A stretch of 64,000 bases of DNA from Lepidurus packardi (lineage: Eukaryota > Arthropoda > Branchiopoda > Notostraca > Triopsidae). Location of the stretch: positions 5,688,375 to 5,752,374 of the forward strand of contig JAKZAN010000002.1 of the NCBI GenBank assembly GCA_023053545.1, read 5' to 3'. Below, in pieces: positions 38,901 to 53,846 of the stretch (within the stretch, counting starts at the first letter, position 1; each line of letters starts with the position of its first letter). A model generated the notes under the pieces. The model worked only from the letters and a program-made list of their open reading frames with translations. It was not told the origin of the DNA and searched no databases. A program made the position numbers and the translations under genes.

Positions 38901-41900
38901 GTCTTTGAGGTCTCTTCACTTCGGTTCTTGTGGTTCTGTACAGGTATCGAAACTCGTTTTCCCGAAGAGGATTAAAAAAAGAGGGGTGGGGGGGGGGCGA
39001 AAGGTAAAGTTTCTCATCCACGTTAGGTGAGGTGGGCGGCTTTCAGGTATCTAGAGTTCTTTCACTCGGTGGTATTCCGTTCCTCTTGTTTCCTTTTCGG
39101 TGGGAAACCAGCACCATGGTTCTTCCACGGAGCCAAAAGCTATGAAGAGCCACGCCCCCCTAGCAGCCCAGGTGCCAGCAGCTCGCTCCAGGGGTTTTTT
39201 GGTGAGTCCGAGCTGCACAAGAAACGAAACGAGTGCCATTCGAAAGCAAAGCACGGTCAACGGAGGAATTCAGTTCAGTTTCTCGCTCAAAAGAGGCTTA
39301 ATCTGGAATAACCTCAAGCTCAAGGGGCTTGGAACCTAAAAGTCCCAAATTTGGACCCCACAAGTGTATTTATAGAGCATTTTCATGGATTACATAGTGG
39401 AATTGCAATGGCTCTGGCCAGTGAACAAGCAAATGGTGCTTAACTGTACATAATGTGCTCGTGTTTCACCTTTGGATTACGGTTTGCATCTACTAATGCA
39501 GCGAAAACCTCATAAAAGGTGACCAAATTAGCATCTTCACGGCTTTTTGTTCACAAAAAGACCATAACCTATCACATAAGGGGATTAAGGATGAAATTTG
39601 CCCTCTTTGGAGCAGTCAAATCCGTTCTAGAAGCACGCAATATGTTAACCTGTAACACAATTCACTTAAACGCAAAGTATTACAGTTTCTGACTACTAAA
39701 AGGCCGTGTTTTGTCAAGGCCAGGACTGTCGAAAGTTTCTAATTGGCTTAAATATTTCACTAGCGTTTTGGGGTTGAAACATGCCGGACATTGGTATGTT
39801 CACTGTGGCTAAACTACAAGTCCAAAATGAGTTGCAAAAATAAATATGATATTCAAAGAAAGTCCTCTGTTTTATGGTGTGTGCGAATGCATTGTAAGAC
39901 GAGCTAACGCGTCACAAAGAAATTTTAGACATGACCTAGTTTATGTCTTGAAAAATAAGGCTTACGCCAAAGCTCATAACTTAATAACCAAAAGTTCGAC
40001 AAACGTGACTAATGTAACGTGGTTTAGACTAGCTTACAGCTAAAAAGCAGTTGAACAACGCTAGCTTCGTCTCAATTTGTTGAAAGAATCCAAAAAGACG
40101 GCAAATTCGTTGAGAGCCATATTCATGAGGTCATTTTTAAGATATCTTTGTAACTTATTCGATCGTCTTAGAGCTTTTTTACACGTATCTTTAGCCGGAA
40201 AAGACTTCCAAATTATTTCTGTAACTCATGTTGGACTGTTGCTTGAAACTCAGGAGCCAACTGAACCGATCACGTTCCAACACTTCTCACCGAAAAACGC
40301 ATAACAATCTTAAGTTTCTACAGTTGATATTACACACTTTGTTTTCTCATGATTTCCCATGCATGGCATTTGGAACGTAAAAACAAGTTTCTTATGCGAA
40401 CTATCCAATTTCCTTGCTAACGCAATCTCGGAGTCTAGAATGTTCCTTAGCCAAGAAGTCTCGTGTTTTTTGCCAGTGCTTGCATACGACTAACAAGTAA
40501 TTCAACTGGTCTTTTTGCTCGCTGACCAGTTCAAACTCACATTGTTTTTTAGCTTTCCTTGTAGCTCCTGTAAATTTTCATGTCTCGTTAGTTATTCCTA
40601 TTCTCTCGAGTCTTGCCAGACTTTCCATTGCAAGATCAAAAAACAAACATTGCTGAATAACTTGACGTTTACGTTCCCTATTAGGTTCTGTGCTGGTTAC
40701 TTGCTGCTTCGATCCGTTCACAAGTGTGATTTAAGGGATTTCTAAAAAAAAAAAAAATATTCATTATTGAGAACCTCCAAAGCTCTGAAGAAGGGGGTAA
40801 AAAACTAAAAAAAATGGGTCGTTTGAAATCCTTACCTACACCTAGTGCATTTTGGTCGGTGCGGTACCAAAAGTTACTGGACGACGTGGAATACTTACGT
40901 ATGTGGCCCCAATATGAACAATATTTGTCCTATTGTTGCAGACATTGCGGTAATCAACAAACCTTGGAATTCCAGGTAAACACCATCACCGTAGGGTCTT
41001 TTATTCTACTTTTTCGGTTACCGTCTTGAGCATCTTCTCCTACTTCGAAACGGAAGAAAGTTTAGCTGCTTTAACCAACTTCTCCGACTTTCATGACGTC
41101 ACAGGCCGGATAATTGTTGCATATGCCGATAGGGCTGGTAGCGAATGGAATGTGGGACCAGGCAGCAGGTTTTCTCTCAGCCTCTCTTCTATACTCCCTA
41201 AAAGTGCATTCCAAGCCCCATGGAGCAGGCAAAGGTACCCTTTAGGGTCTCCTGGAATGATTGGGGAAACACGAACAGCGTTTAGAGCGTTTCGTTCCAA
41301 GTGCCAATTCTCTGTCTCAAGCCGTTCTCAAGTGAGGGCCTTGTCACTTTTTCGGAGGGCGTCAGAACTTCACAAATGTGAGGTCAAAGGTTGCTTTCCA
41401 CCACTTGCCACCCTACGCCACGTGGGTTTCGCATTCTTGCCGTCCACTTGACTTTTCCCGCATTCTTGGTCCTTTAGGAACCCTCCTCCCAAACCAAACT
41501 TCATCTATTGTCCCATTATACTTGTCGACCTGCGTTATGTTCGGTATTGAGTTCACAGTTGGAAAGCATTCCACGAGGTGGTCGAATTCGCCACTTTCGC
41601 ACACAATTCCTTATAGAACGCATTAGGGAGTTTTTCTCATGCTATGGAATGAAAAATATGAAAACAAAATCGTTTTTTGTTCGTATTTTCTACCCCAACG
41701 AAAGTGACGTCATGGTATTTGTGACAGGAAGAGTGCAGGATAGTTTCCTGAGAAACCTTTGGCGGGTTTGGGCGAAGAGTTCAAAAAGAGCTCATTTTCC
41801 AGGTGGACGCATTCCTTTCCGAGAAGTTTTTTCACCGCAAATCAGGAGGTTGCACACTATGGGTCATCTCGATTTTGGGAGAAGGGAACGAAAAGCTTTT

Positions 41901-44900
41901 TGGTATTACCCCCCTGCTCTGGTCACTCAGGACCGCAGTGGGCGGTCTTGGGGAGTTGATCATCGATGGGGTTTCGGAGGGGTTCTATATGGGGCCATGA
42001 TGAACTGGCAGGTATTCCTTGAGTATATTCTTCTTCTGTGTCGTACACGCGAGCGCCTTCAAAGGAACATTTTTCGCCCTTGGAGGAAAGAGAAAAGTTC
42101 ATAAATTTTGCCTCCCAGAACTCTTCCACGTGGGGAAAACCGCTTTAACTTGATGAAAAATTTTCCATATTTCCGCGCTTTTGTAGCCGTCGATGGTCAC
42201 AAGAGGTGCTACAAACGATTATCCCAGACGTAGAAAGTCGTCTTGGCCGAAAAGGAAAAGTTCCAGGTGTCAATTACAATGAATTGCGTTTCAACGGAAC
42301 GCATGCGTAGAGCAACTAACCGAACTTCTTACACGTTCTTCTCCGTTTGTACGCAAGGTTTTCAGCTTGTCATTACGCTTTACTTCTCAAATTACGATTT
42401 TAGGCTATTTCCTCTGTAGATTCGGGTTTCTCTAGGTTGCTTTTCTAGAAAATCGAGCTGTGTCCTTATAACTTATACTCTCCTATACTTCCTTATAAGT
42501 TAAGGTTGGTTGCAAGACTTCATAAGTCAAAAACCTGTTCAGATTGTGCAGATTTTTATTTGCAAGTTTACAGGGCTTGAGTTCCGTTTTTCAGATAGAC
42601 TTTAAGGTCGTTTGGAGGGTAAGGTGGACAAACCAAGTATGTATGTGTTTTTCTTGGTTCGAGGAAGTTGAGACAGTGAAAAATTTGTGCTTTGGGGCGG
42701 ATGCGAAGGTTAGATAGTAAACGGTGGTCTTAATGGGTTGCTGCCTCATTATCCAGTCGCTTTGATGAGGTCCTTTTGGGCTACTGGGTATTAGCATCTG
42801 CCCTCAAAAGCCGAAACAGAAGTCACATACTCAAAAGAGCCAAGAATTCGTTTTGAACCATGCCAGCAGGTGCAGGGTGGCCTTTTTTGCTCTTCTTTTC
42901 AAGTTTTCTTGAAACCTGAACTTGTTGAAAAACTAGAGATGTATTTTCTTTCTAGCTAATTAAAATAATGATTAGTTTTGGAGTATAAGGAATTCATAAG
43001 AGGACAATTTAGAGCAACCTACCTAATTGGCTAAATATGAGGAGAGTACTCTTTTTGCGTTAAACCGCAGCCGTAATTTTGGGCAAGGAATTCGTGATCT
43101 TCTCAAAACTACAGCGCTTTTCGAAATTGTGCAGTTCAACAGGTTAGAACATAAATAACTTTTTCTTTATGTTTTTTTGTACGGACTCTGCAGAATTTGT
43201 CTCGCATATTTTCCTGTTGACAATCTTGCGTTTTGACTTTAATTACAGCTTATCAAGAGCTCGAGGGGCACATCAGAAATGTTAGTAAGGTGGGGAAACT
43301 GGAATGTTTGCAGCAATTAGCTTTTTTTCTAAGCTAGCCAGATGTTGTTTTCGATGCAAGTAGTTATTAAACCCTAAATATCTTGACTAACAATTTTTCA
43401 AAGGAAAGGAAGTTTCCTCGTACAGATAAAGAAACCGCAGACGAAACAGTTCACGAGTTCGTTTGACCTTTAAGGTCACGAGATAGGCTCCGGAAAATCC
43501 TTTGTAAATTCTGATTTCAGGGGTGGTTATAACATTCGCCACATAAACGAGTGAGAACAACGTGCTTGCGTTCTAGTATACTTCGCCAGAACACGCAATA
43601 TTGATGGTTTCTGGCCAAATCTTAGGGTAATAAACTTGACAAGCTTCTTTTTATTTTACTTTCTCTTTTTTCCTTTCCCTGTCGAAGCTGGTTCCTGAAA
43701 TACCCTGAGCAGACCACCCGCTAGGAGAACATAAGAGTCCTTGTGAATGGTTAATTACTAGATAATGGCCCTATAACGTAGAAGAGCTTGTTTTCCAGAA
43801 AGAAAGTCGGGAGACAACTACGCAGAACTCCAAATCTCGTACCTGCTAAACAAACACATCCGCATATTTGGAGCTCTTAACATGTCGCAAACCACCAAAA
43901 ACTCATTAATTAGATCTGTATATAAGACAGTGATTACTTGAAATGTCCTTTTGGGAAAATTACCAGCCCGTCATAACTTTTGTCTCACAAAACAGCCCAA
44001 GTGCGTCTGTAATTAATGTGCGAGAACTTAGGGTTTCCGGTATCGATTTGCGGCAAGTACAATCATGGATATATGTTGTAATCGATTCGTAAGCTTGCAA
44101 TCGGTACCTTTCGGCGGGACATTTGGAAACTTCACATGATGTCATGTAAAATGATAGATGATGTTCATTCTTACGCACTTTTCATCCGTCATTTAAGTTG
44201 CCACAGCTCTCACTCTAGAACTATTACATAGATCTGTCTTGAGGATCCCCATCCGGCAAGGCCTACAGACATTTACACATAGGTGTGACGTCTACAATCC
44301 TCGTCGTGACTGTTTGATGGGCATTTAAATTTTGTATTTTTTTTACCTGCAAATAAACACGCGAGCTTTGAAATCTCGCAGGTGTATACACCCCACTTCT
44401 TTCCTTCCTTTTTTATAATACTATTGTGTTAACTGCACCGTTAAGGGCGACGTCGCAGTACAATTCATGATTACTTTTTTTTTTCTTTACAGGCGGAAGA
44501 GTTAAATCATATCGTGGGATCCGCTTTCCGCATGGCTTATGCCGCTCAACTGCAACAGCAGCAAAAAAGTGGAGGGTCAACTTCCAGTTCTTCCACGGAT
44601 GAAACCTGGGTAAGAATTCTATCCGTTTCTAAGAAAATCCTGGCCGGTTTTACACCGATTAAGATTACTTTTATGTTTGAAAAATAATGCAAACAAGCTA
44701 GTAAAGTATAACAATGCCATATTTAAGTTCGTTTAAGCTTAAAATAGATATTTGCCAGCACTATTTTTTAAGGAATTTAAGAATTATAATTACTCTGACT
44801 CTGTTATGCTTAATTTTATTATGTTATGATTATTTTATGATGTTATTATGTTATGTTTATAAGATTATGTTATGCTTAATTTGCTACTCAAACTCAAGCT

Positions 44901-46733
44901 TCCAGAATGCGCTAGCATAGCAATAAGGAAGCTCAAAATCCTATACCTAAAAATCCACTAGAATGTTTATGCTCTTTATGTTTGCGAGCGGGTTTTCGCC
45001 TAATGTGGGGCAGGTGTATTACTTCGCGTGTCAGCCCCGTATAACGGCAAATGACCTTCTGCTTCCAGGGAATTAATGCCATGTTTTCTCGCTCTAATTC
45101 GCAGAGTCGAAGAGGCCAAACTAACGAACAAGTTCACAAGCCTTCTTCAATCCCCGGACTGGTAAGCTTGACTTTACAGACAAAAACGATTCAGAGTGAG
45201 TGAAACTGGTGATTTGTTTCCCGTTTAGATTACCAATATGGGAGTCAATGTGTTTCAGCCTTCGCCCACGTCAAGCGAAGAAGATAACATGTCGACGATA
45301 TCCCCTACGGAAGTGAATACATGTCGTTTACTTCCAATTAAGCCCGAACACACGAAAATCCTTGCATCACCTTTACTCGCCAGCTTGTCGACACCTTCTT
45401 CCCTAGTCAACTTCCGGCCGTCAGAAGGGGGGACAACAGTCGGTTTAGGCGGCTTCGAAAATGACAAATCCAAACCCTTGCCTCCAACAACATCCGGCTT
45501 TGCGAATCCTTCTTCACCCATCACAACCCAGAGTCACACAGAGTCATATTCCCATTCAGATCGACCGTTACCCCCACCCCCACCCCCCTTACCTCCTCCA
45601 CCCCCCAACCAGGCTCCCGAACGGCACCGATCGTGCGATTCCAGAACGCCGAGGATTATGAGGTAAACTATTCCCAGAATTTACAACTATAAATAAACCT
45701 AAACTGTAAGCAATAGTGCTTGGATCACGGGTATTCTCTCAATTGTTCCTTACAAAAGACTGACAGTGGGAATGCGAACATTAAGAAGTTCAAATCAGTT
45801 AGTAACTAACTCTTAATTCACCGCCGAAAACCGGAGGTTCGAAGAAATCTTTCCATATACATGTATAAGCATTGGTCTTAGTGAAATAGAAAATTAGTGA
45901 GCTCGTTTAGTTGAGTTCTAAAAGCATGGAATGTGTTACAGTTTGAGTCACGAGAAAACGGCAAGGGTAGCAAGCGTTTCACCCCTGCGAAATTCGCGAT
46001 CCGTGGGCAAGGGCAAAGGTCGGTCCCTATTAGCTACCTTACGGGATGCCGCGAACCATAAAAACAAAAACAGCCCCCCGCCTTTACCTCAAAGGACCGA
46101 CAGCTTGCCGAACACCGAAGAAGAGAACATTCTGCGCACTGCGTCTTGGTTTCAAGCGGGGATTCCCAGGTGAGACATTTTGTGCAATGTTTTGGAATCT
46201 GAAAAGTAATTTTATGAATATGCGACATGGTAGTCTAACTCATGCCTTCGTTCTATGTTTTGCAGAGAAATTGCTTTGGAAGTGTTAAGTCAGGAGCCAG
46301 TGGGATCTTTCTTGGTTCGCCAATCCACATCCAAACCGGGCTGTTATGCTTTGTCATTGCGAGTACCCCGCGATTTCCAGCCGTCTGGCATCGCCCATTA
46401 TTTAGTCCTTAAAACGCAGCGAGGTTACAAAATTAAAGTGAGTACCAAAAAAAACTTCCTTTTAATTTACCTTATTATCTTTTTACTCCTTGCATTGTTG
46501 GGTTCTTTCTTTTATATTTGCAGGGCTTTACAAAAGAGTTTCCCACGCTCACATCCCTTATCGTGCATCATTCCGTCATGCCAGAGTTATTGCCTTGTCC
46601 TTTACTTCTTTCCAAGCAAACTAATCCCGGCTTTCACCATTCCGATTCAAGCGATTTTGCAGATATCGATTCGGATCCGGATTATAACACCTTATCCGAT
46701 TTTCGACGCAAGATGGCCGATCTAAACGTCTAA
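29954..46733 (+). CDS. SH2D5: PTB-SH2 adaptor protein, SH2D5-like (5' exon not found)
   Basis: A cytoplasmic signalling adaptor binding phosphotyrosine and related peptides. Exons found, all in phase: 29954-30043, 33307-33375, 35066-35212, 44493-44609, 45105-45161, 45229-45662, 45942-46169, 46266-46437 and 46524-46733. The first four form the PTB domain: YVGTWALMELDPSKR, TPVLLVISLTGVKVC, MAHALKRIPYAT, FAFVAREPRDPGN, FCHTFV and AEELNHIVGSAFRMAY. The middle is low-complexity with a proline tract (PLPPPPPPLPPPPP), a likely SH3 or WW ligand. The SH2 domain follows: WFQAGIPREIALEVL, GSFLVRQSTSKPG with the phosphotyrosine-binding Arg, and HYLVLKTQRGYKIKG. Its end reads EFPTLTSLIVHHSVMPELL. PTB before SH2, and the wording MAHALKRI...FAFVAR, match SH2D5; Shc is the other candidate but lacks these sequences. 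The N-terminal residues before YVG are missing. Confidence 0.85.
30044..33306 (+). other. Intron of the SH2D5-like gene
   Basis: The intron is 3.3 kb between the first two PTB exons found. A plus-strand open stretch at 32468-32571 has plausible splice signals, but including it would insert 34 residues into the PTB fold, so I treat it as non-coding. Confidence 0.5.
38396..38446. repeat. Perfect 24-bp inverted repeat with 3-nt loop
   Basis: The arm 38396-38419 (CAATACGCTCAAGCATCTCC plus AATT) is an exact reverse complement of 38423-38446, separated by GGG. It lies deep in the large SH2D5-like intron. The stem is shorter than a typical animal pre-miRNA and has no mismatches. Confidence 0.9.
40814..42000 (+). 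CDS. Candidate nested gene of unknown function, two exons
   Basis: I do not recognise this protein. Inside the large SH2D5-like intron, an ATG at 40814 (context AAAAAAATGG) opens 54 codons with cysteine pairs (YCCRHCG) that stop at a GTAAAC donor (40975). A phase-compatible acceptor (CATTTTCCAG) at 41802 leads to 65 codons ending TGA at 42000, including LWVISILGEGNEKLFG and GGLGELIIDGVSEGF. The composition is protein-like. Another open stretch at 42187-42309 (SQEVLQTIIPDVESRLGRKG) could belong to a different model of the same gene. There is no domain evidence, so it could be chance. Confidence 0.25.
44760..44885. repeat. AT-rich (TTATGTTA)n-like low-complexity tract
   Basis: Imperfect repeats of TTATG/TTATGTTA in the intron following the fourth SH2D5-like exon. 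Simple sequence only. Confidence 0.6.
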
Positions 46734-47248
46734 CGTTTAAATTCTTATCACTTTTTGGTTCTTAACTTCAAAAAGAGATTAAGCAAAAAAGTGCCGTTTT
46801 GAGCTGAGGTTTTTCTGCTCCCCTGCAAAAATTTATCGACTTTGCTAGTCTTTGTCCCGTAAAAAGTTATCACTGTTGGCGTAGGAACTTACCTGCAGCA
46901 AAGTTTCACTTGCTTGGTCAAGTGTGGATAAGAAACATTTGTTGTCAAATCCCAGTTCTACGCCTCTTCTGTAATATTGGTGAAATAGTTTTGTAAATAC
47001 AAGGTTTTAACACGTTACTTTTTTTCCAAGGACGTACTCGTTGTAATTACCACCAATTACTACATAACAATCACATTTATTGGCCTAAGAGAACGAATTT
47101 TAGGACGCAAATGCAACTGAATTTGAACAAGGGGCGAAGAAAACGGAAGAAAGGACTCAAAGGTGGTAGACCAGGGAAAAGAACAAGTCCGGTAAGACAC
47201 CCCTGATCTCGAAGGGCAGAAGTTTTAGCGTCTAGAAGGTTTGTATCT

Positions 47249-49196
<1,948 letters not shown>

Positions 49197-49206
49197 TTAG
49201 GGGAAT

Positions 49207-51305
49207 TTCTGCAAGATAAAACCGAAAAATATTAATTAACATGTGCTACAGTGGCAGAACACAAGGATATTATTGATTGTTTCGAGCTAAGGAATGAAGT
49301 TCCAACTGATCAGTTAAACTGATCAATAGAAGTAGGCATGCGCCTTTGTTGCTTGAGTTTACACAAGTTGGGAAAATATCTACCTTTTCTGAAGGAATTT
49401 AAAAGCAAACACCAGTAAAGAAGCCGGGAATGTTTTGTTATGCCTACTTCGTAGGGATAACGCGATAATATGAACTATCCTTCGTGTCCACGCTATGGGA
49501 GATCCTCTGTAGCCTGTTTCTATTTTCGTTGACTTCGTCCTCTGTCGACCTTCTCGTCTCCTCTGTGTGCCCCGATCGATCCACCTTTGTGCTAGTGACT
49601 TTCAGCCTCGGTGACTTTCATCCCCTCTTTAACTCGTTTCCTAGAAAATTGCTTGCGGTTTAAGTAACCGGCAATGAAATCTTTTTGCTAAAGGTGAATA
49701 ACGGCGTACGTGATAGGAAGCACGGTTTGCTCGCTAATCAAATAAAAAGAACAGAAATGCCGTAGGAGGCGGTCGATGATGCCGGTTGGTTGCGTGTGAT
49801 GCAAGATTCTCTTTACCTACTTGGACATTTTTAGATTAATTTAACCAAAGGAACAGGTAGAAGCAGTAACTCTGTTTGGAAGGATTTTACTATGCTGAGA
49901 TTATGGGAGTATTTTAGAAAAGGATGATGGCGACGTGCGGAAATGAACAATAGAACAAAACGGAAAAAGAATACGCCCAAGATTTTGGCTACGTGCCATA
50001 CTAGCTTAAAACTAACTGAAAATAGCGTTCAAAAGGAAAACAGGAGCTATATATTGGCTTAAAAGATAAAACTTCCTGTAAAAAATTAATTGTAATAAAA
50101 AGTAGAATTTGTTTGGACTCACGTTTGGACTCAAGAAGGAACAGGAGATCACACAAGACAGCGGTCCGGACATGGAAAGCCAGCCTTTAAATGCGGTTCC
50201 AAGCAACGGAGCGGTTCGATAATTCCTTGCGACGGAACTTTAGGTCTAAAATCAACCATTGAACGCCATCTAGGAGTGAAATCTAAACAAATAATGAATC
50301 ATAGCTGGCAAACCGGGATATACGAAAAAGGTCCCGTAATTTCGAACCAAGCTTGAAAGAAAACGCAAGATTTAGAGAGAAATAAAGTAACTGCTTATAC
50401 TGTACAAAAAGTAGCCTTTGGCCAAGCCACGGGTGGAATTTTTAGCGCAGAAACTTGTACTATTGTTTATACCGAGAAGCTGGTCGTCAATCCCGAGAAA
50501 ATTAAGTATCGATTCATGAAGATTAGGTCTATTGTACACGATATAATAGCCACTTCTATCATCATTAGATTGGGCGAACATTGAAAGAAGCTGCAAAGCT
50601 AAATCCTGACCTCCCAGACAGCAAGAGAAGCAAAAGCCTGGGGCTTGCATGCATCCATTATTTATGCCCATGTCGACCCCTTCTCCTTGGCTCACCAAAG
50701 CAAATGCCCGCAGCCACCGAAAAGCAAAAAAAGAAAAACAAAATTAAACTGCGACCATCGTTACACCAAAAAAAAAAAGCAACGTTATTATAATGAGGTG
50801 GGGAAAGAGTCGGCAGAGACTACCCCGCAAAGCATTCCATTGGATTCCGGATAGGACCAAGCTTTCCCAACACAAGCTACCATAATGAAAAAGGGCAACG
50901 TATGAGAGTGGAGAGCAATTAAAAACCTCGCGTCTAAGCCAGGAAGAGGAACGAAGTTATATTGAGGCATAAGTACATAACTCGTCTGCTGAGGTAAGGG
51001 ACGCTAAGAAAACCCAAAAAGAGAAAGAAAAAGATATCGTATCAAGCCAAAAAGGAATTAAGCGTTTCCCTGCTTGCAAACAGGTTTGTCTTGCCTCACC
51101 TTGAGCACACCATCTAACACACACACACGCTTAGCTTACATATCGAAGAGGTACACACCAGCACTATAGCTCATTTGCTAACGCAATTTCGTGCCATTCA
51201 AAGACTTTCGTCGTCGCTTGCTTATCCGACTCAAGTTTTCAGACCTCCCTTGCCACAATCCAGAACGTTTCGGACTGCACCAAACGAGTTGAAGCTTAAG
51301 CAACG
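49207..51305. other. Divergent gap between GAPDH and the DAN-like gene
   Basis: About 2.1 kb with no convincing coding exon. A GAPDH leader exon near 50105-50200 is possible: a GTGAGT donor at about 50125 and GCATTTAAAGGC further upstream on the minus strand. A frame at 50372-50698 (minus) has no family marks. Short AC repeats lie near 51117-51130. Confidence 0.45.
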
Positions 51306-52042
51306 ATGAAAAGGTGGATTGTATTGACTCTACTTGCAGTGGCATATGGTCGAAACGAACACAGGGTAAGGCCTTTATTTTGTCCGTATTTTCCTTTCTC
51401 GTATCATCAATGCCGCGCCTTCTAGGTGCATAATATTGTGTTGTATCCCCAGCATCAATCCTGGTGCAACTTGACTCCCATTCGCCAAGAAGTTGCTGGT
51501 TTAGGATGCGAATCCCAGCATGTGGAAAATAACGTTTGTGTGGGAGCCTGTTTCAGCTACGCCGTGCCACGAACCTTCCCAGCTTCTCCAGGCGATTTGC
51601 AAGACTACTGCGACGCTTGCAAACCTTCCGAAACCACCTGGAAATCTGTAAGACAAAACTTACTGTCACATCTAAACCAGAAATTCTGACAAATTTTCGC
51701 TCTTAGCTTACTTTGGAATGTGAAGATGGTGCAACCGTGAGCAAATTAGTGCAATTAGTGCACAACTGCAGTTGTAGCAACTGTCACCATGAAGATATAA
51801 ACCCAAGGGATAATATGCTGAAGGAGGAGCCAGCCGAGAATGAAATTCCCGAATTGCTGAGCCAATTCAATAAGATGAAGACTCATCGTCATCATCACAA
51901 ACACCACAAGCATCACCATAATCACTTAAACCAAGTGCAAGAAGAATTTCATGACGAAGAACCCGAACACGATGATACGGTTGTGGAGAGTACATCCGTG
52001 GAAACTACGCTGCCCACATTCGAAGACGAAGACGACGATTAA
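51306..52042 (+). CDS. NBL1: DAN-domain cystine-knot protein, NBL1-like BMP antagonist
   Basis: Secreted DAN-family proteins bind BMP-type ligands and block receptor access. Three phase-0 exons (51306-51365, 51426-51647 and 51707-52042) give 205 residues. A short signal peptide (MKRWIVLTLLAVAYG) is followed by the cystine knot: SWCNLTPIRQEVAGLGC, NNVCVGACFSYAVPRTFP and DYCDACKPSETTW. It closes with LTLECEDG and NCSCSNC. The layout and the phrase CFSYxVPxTFP are those of NBL1/DAN rather than gremlin, cerberus or bursicon. The C-terminal tail is unusual: a His-rich run (THRHHHKHHKHHHNH) then a Glu/Asp-rich end. It lies head-to-head with GAPDH and tail-to-tail with the mS22 gene, whose stop is only about 220 bp away. 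Confidence 0.9.
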
Positions 52043-52261
52043 AGACAGGAAAAACGTGTTTTCTGGGTGTCTACAAAAACGATTGAAAATCTGCCATTTT
52101 GGGAAACAAACCTGTGATAAAAATTCCACTCTGTTACTTTTCGCCACACCTGGAAAACTGATTTCTTTTGTTTGGTAACTATACGTTCCATAAAATTTTG
52201 CGTGTACGAATTACTAATACGCTTGTACTGCATACAATAAACATTCCAATTTCAGTTCAAA

Positions 52262-53705
52262 CTAGGAACTGGCTTCACGGCTGGCCCTTTGCTGCGAAAT
52301 CTCCAAATATGCTTCATACAACAGTTCTAAATCCGCTCGTTTCAAAGAATCGTGGGTAATATACGCCTATGTAAACAGAACAAATTAATTTGCGACAAGT
52401 TCGCACACTTTCGGGATTCACTTTGAGCTTAGCTAAATCATCTCCTTGCTCTTGACTTGATGGTGACTCGGGATAAGTTACAAGATATAGTTTCACCAAA
52501 CTAAAAGCGTCTTCCAGCCTAGAGATTAGGAACAAATTCAATAATAATAAAAAAAAAACCAATTTAAGTCAGGTTTTACCTCATGTTCTTCATTAAATCG
52601 ATAAGCAGGTTGTCCTGCTTTCGGCTTAGAACCAAGTGAAGAACCATGGGTCCGTAATGTCGCGTTGAATGCAAGGTATCATATTGACGGTGCTGATCTA
52701 AGTGATCGTAAGAGGTTCTTGTGACTCGGATGTACTCGGGATCATCTGGCTCGTATTGTATGCATGCTCTATCTAAGATGAAGACGTAATCGTTTCGTTT
52801 CAGACATTCCTAACCCATGTAAAAGAAAAAGAGTTAGGAGGAGATTTATAGAACATCGAAAGGAAATATTTACTTGAAGGTATTCTTCTTGGAAGACTTT
52901 AGGGGAATTGACTTGCCGACCTCGCTGAGGGAAATAGATTTGGTTCATTTTTGCTCTTTCTTCCCAACCAGCTTTCCTTAACGTGCCATCAGGGTCTCGG
53001 ACCACAATAATGCGTTTCTAGATATGTTTCCTTATTTTCTTTGAGGATATGTAAATATATAGAAAGTTTACTCGATCCGAAACGCCATAGGTAATGTCAG
53101 TAAAGACGTAAGAACTAGTATCCAGGCCTTGGAGCTCTGGATCGAAGGACAGGACTTCATCAATGCGTTGCCTTTCAGCTAGCAGGGGCGGCATTTGCAA
53201 CTTAGCTTCAGCTTTCTGCTTCGCTTCTTGCAACGCCTGGGAATACAAAAAAGGACGGAAATAAATTACGTTTTTTTAAAGCACGGACTTTTGTACTTGA
53301 TCTAGCTCTTCTTGGGTCATGAACTTGTACAACGGATTTTGGAGTTTATCGCCAAAATGCTTGGATTCGAACACTTTTTCGTATTTGCATCCTGTTAATT
53401 TTTTTAGTAGGCTCTGCACGCGGGTGTTGAAAAATATTGGACCAGGATTCTTGGAATAAGCTGAAAATAAGAAATGAGCTATATATTTATTATTTTAAAT
53501 GAAGCACGTGAGAAAGAGGAAAGACGGTGATTTTTGCATACACATTAAACTTGCAATACATCTAATAGAAATTATAGTTAAACAAGGGAAGATTACCAAA
53601 CTTGGAAGCATCCGAAGACCCAAATCTCTGAATTACGGGTCTAATTTTGCTTAAATTCTCTAGTAAAGCAACACGAAAGCCAAGGACCTGACCGGCGCCT
53701 GCCAT
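52262..53705 (-). CDS. MRPS22: Mitochondrial small-subunit ribosomal protein mS22
   Basis: A component of the mitochondrial 28S ribosomal subunit with no bacterial counterpart. Start ATG at 53705 opens an N-terminus with a basic, hydrophobic character suited to mitochondrial import. Typical regions of the family are visible: NPLYKFMTQEELDQ-type sequence near 53320, QMPPLLAERQRIDEVLSFDP, YVFTDITYGVSDR and VRDPDGTLRKAGWEERAKM. These lead into QIYFPQRGRQ. The last exon (about 52362-52262) encodes LELLYEAYLEISQQRAS before the stop. Multiple short introns interrupt the gene, and nothing suggests damage. Confidence 0.9.
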
Positions 53706-53846
53706 ATTTGTGAGTTGTGAGTGTAGATAAAACGGGAAACGCGAAATGACGAAACGCGAAATGACAAAAAGCGAAATGGACTACGAAACTGCTCTTCAAC
53801 TGTTTCTTGCTTTCCTAGGCGTGGGAGAAAGGGGGGTACTTTAACC

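Larger units (their letters stand above)
35213..44492 (+). other. Large intron (9.3 kb) of the SH2D5-like gene
   Basis: The flanking exons join in phase 0 inside the PTB domain (…TQTTQQ / AEELNH…). The intron holds a perfect 24-bp hairpin (38396-38446) and a possible nested gene (40814-42000). A more GC-rich patch at 38820-39340 and other open frames have no recognisable product. Confidence 0.7.

Noticed and set aside
41508..42104. Plus-strand open frame of 198 residues
   Set aside because: It is not compatible with the spliced frame that looks more protein-like, has odd composition and shows no family match.
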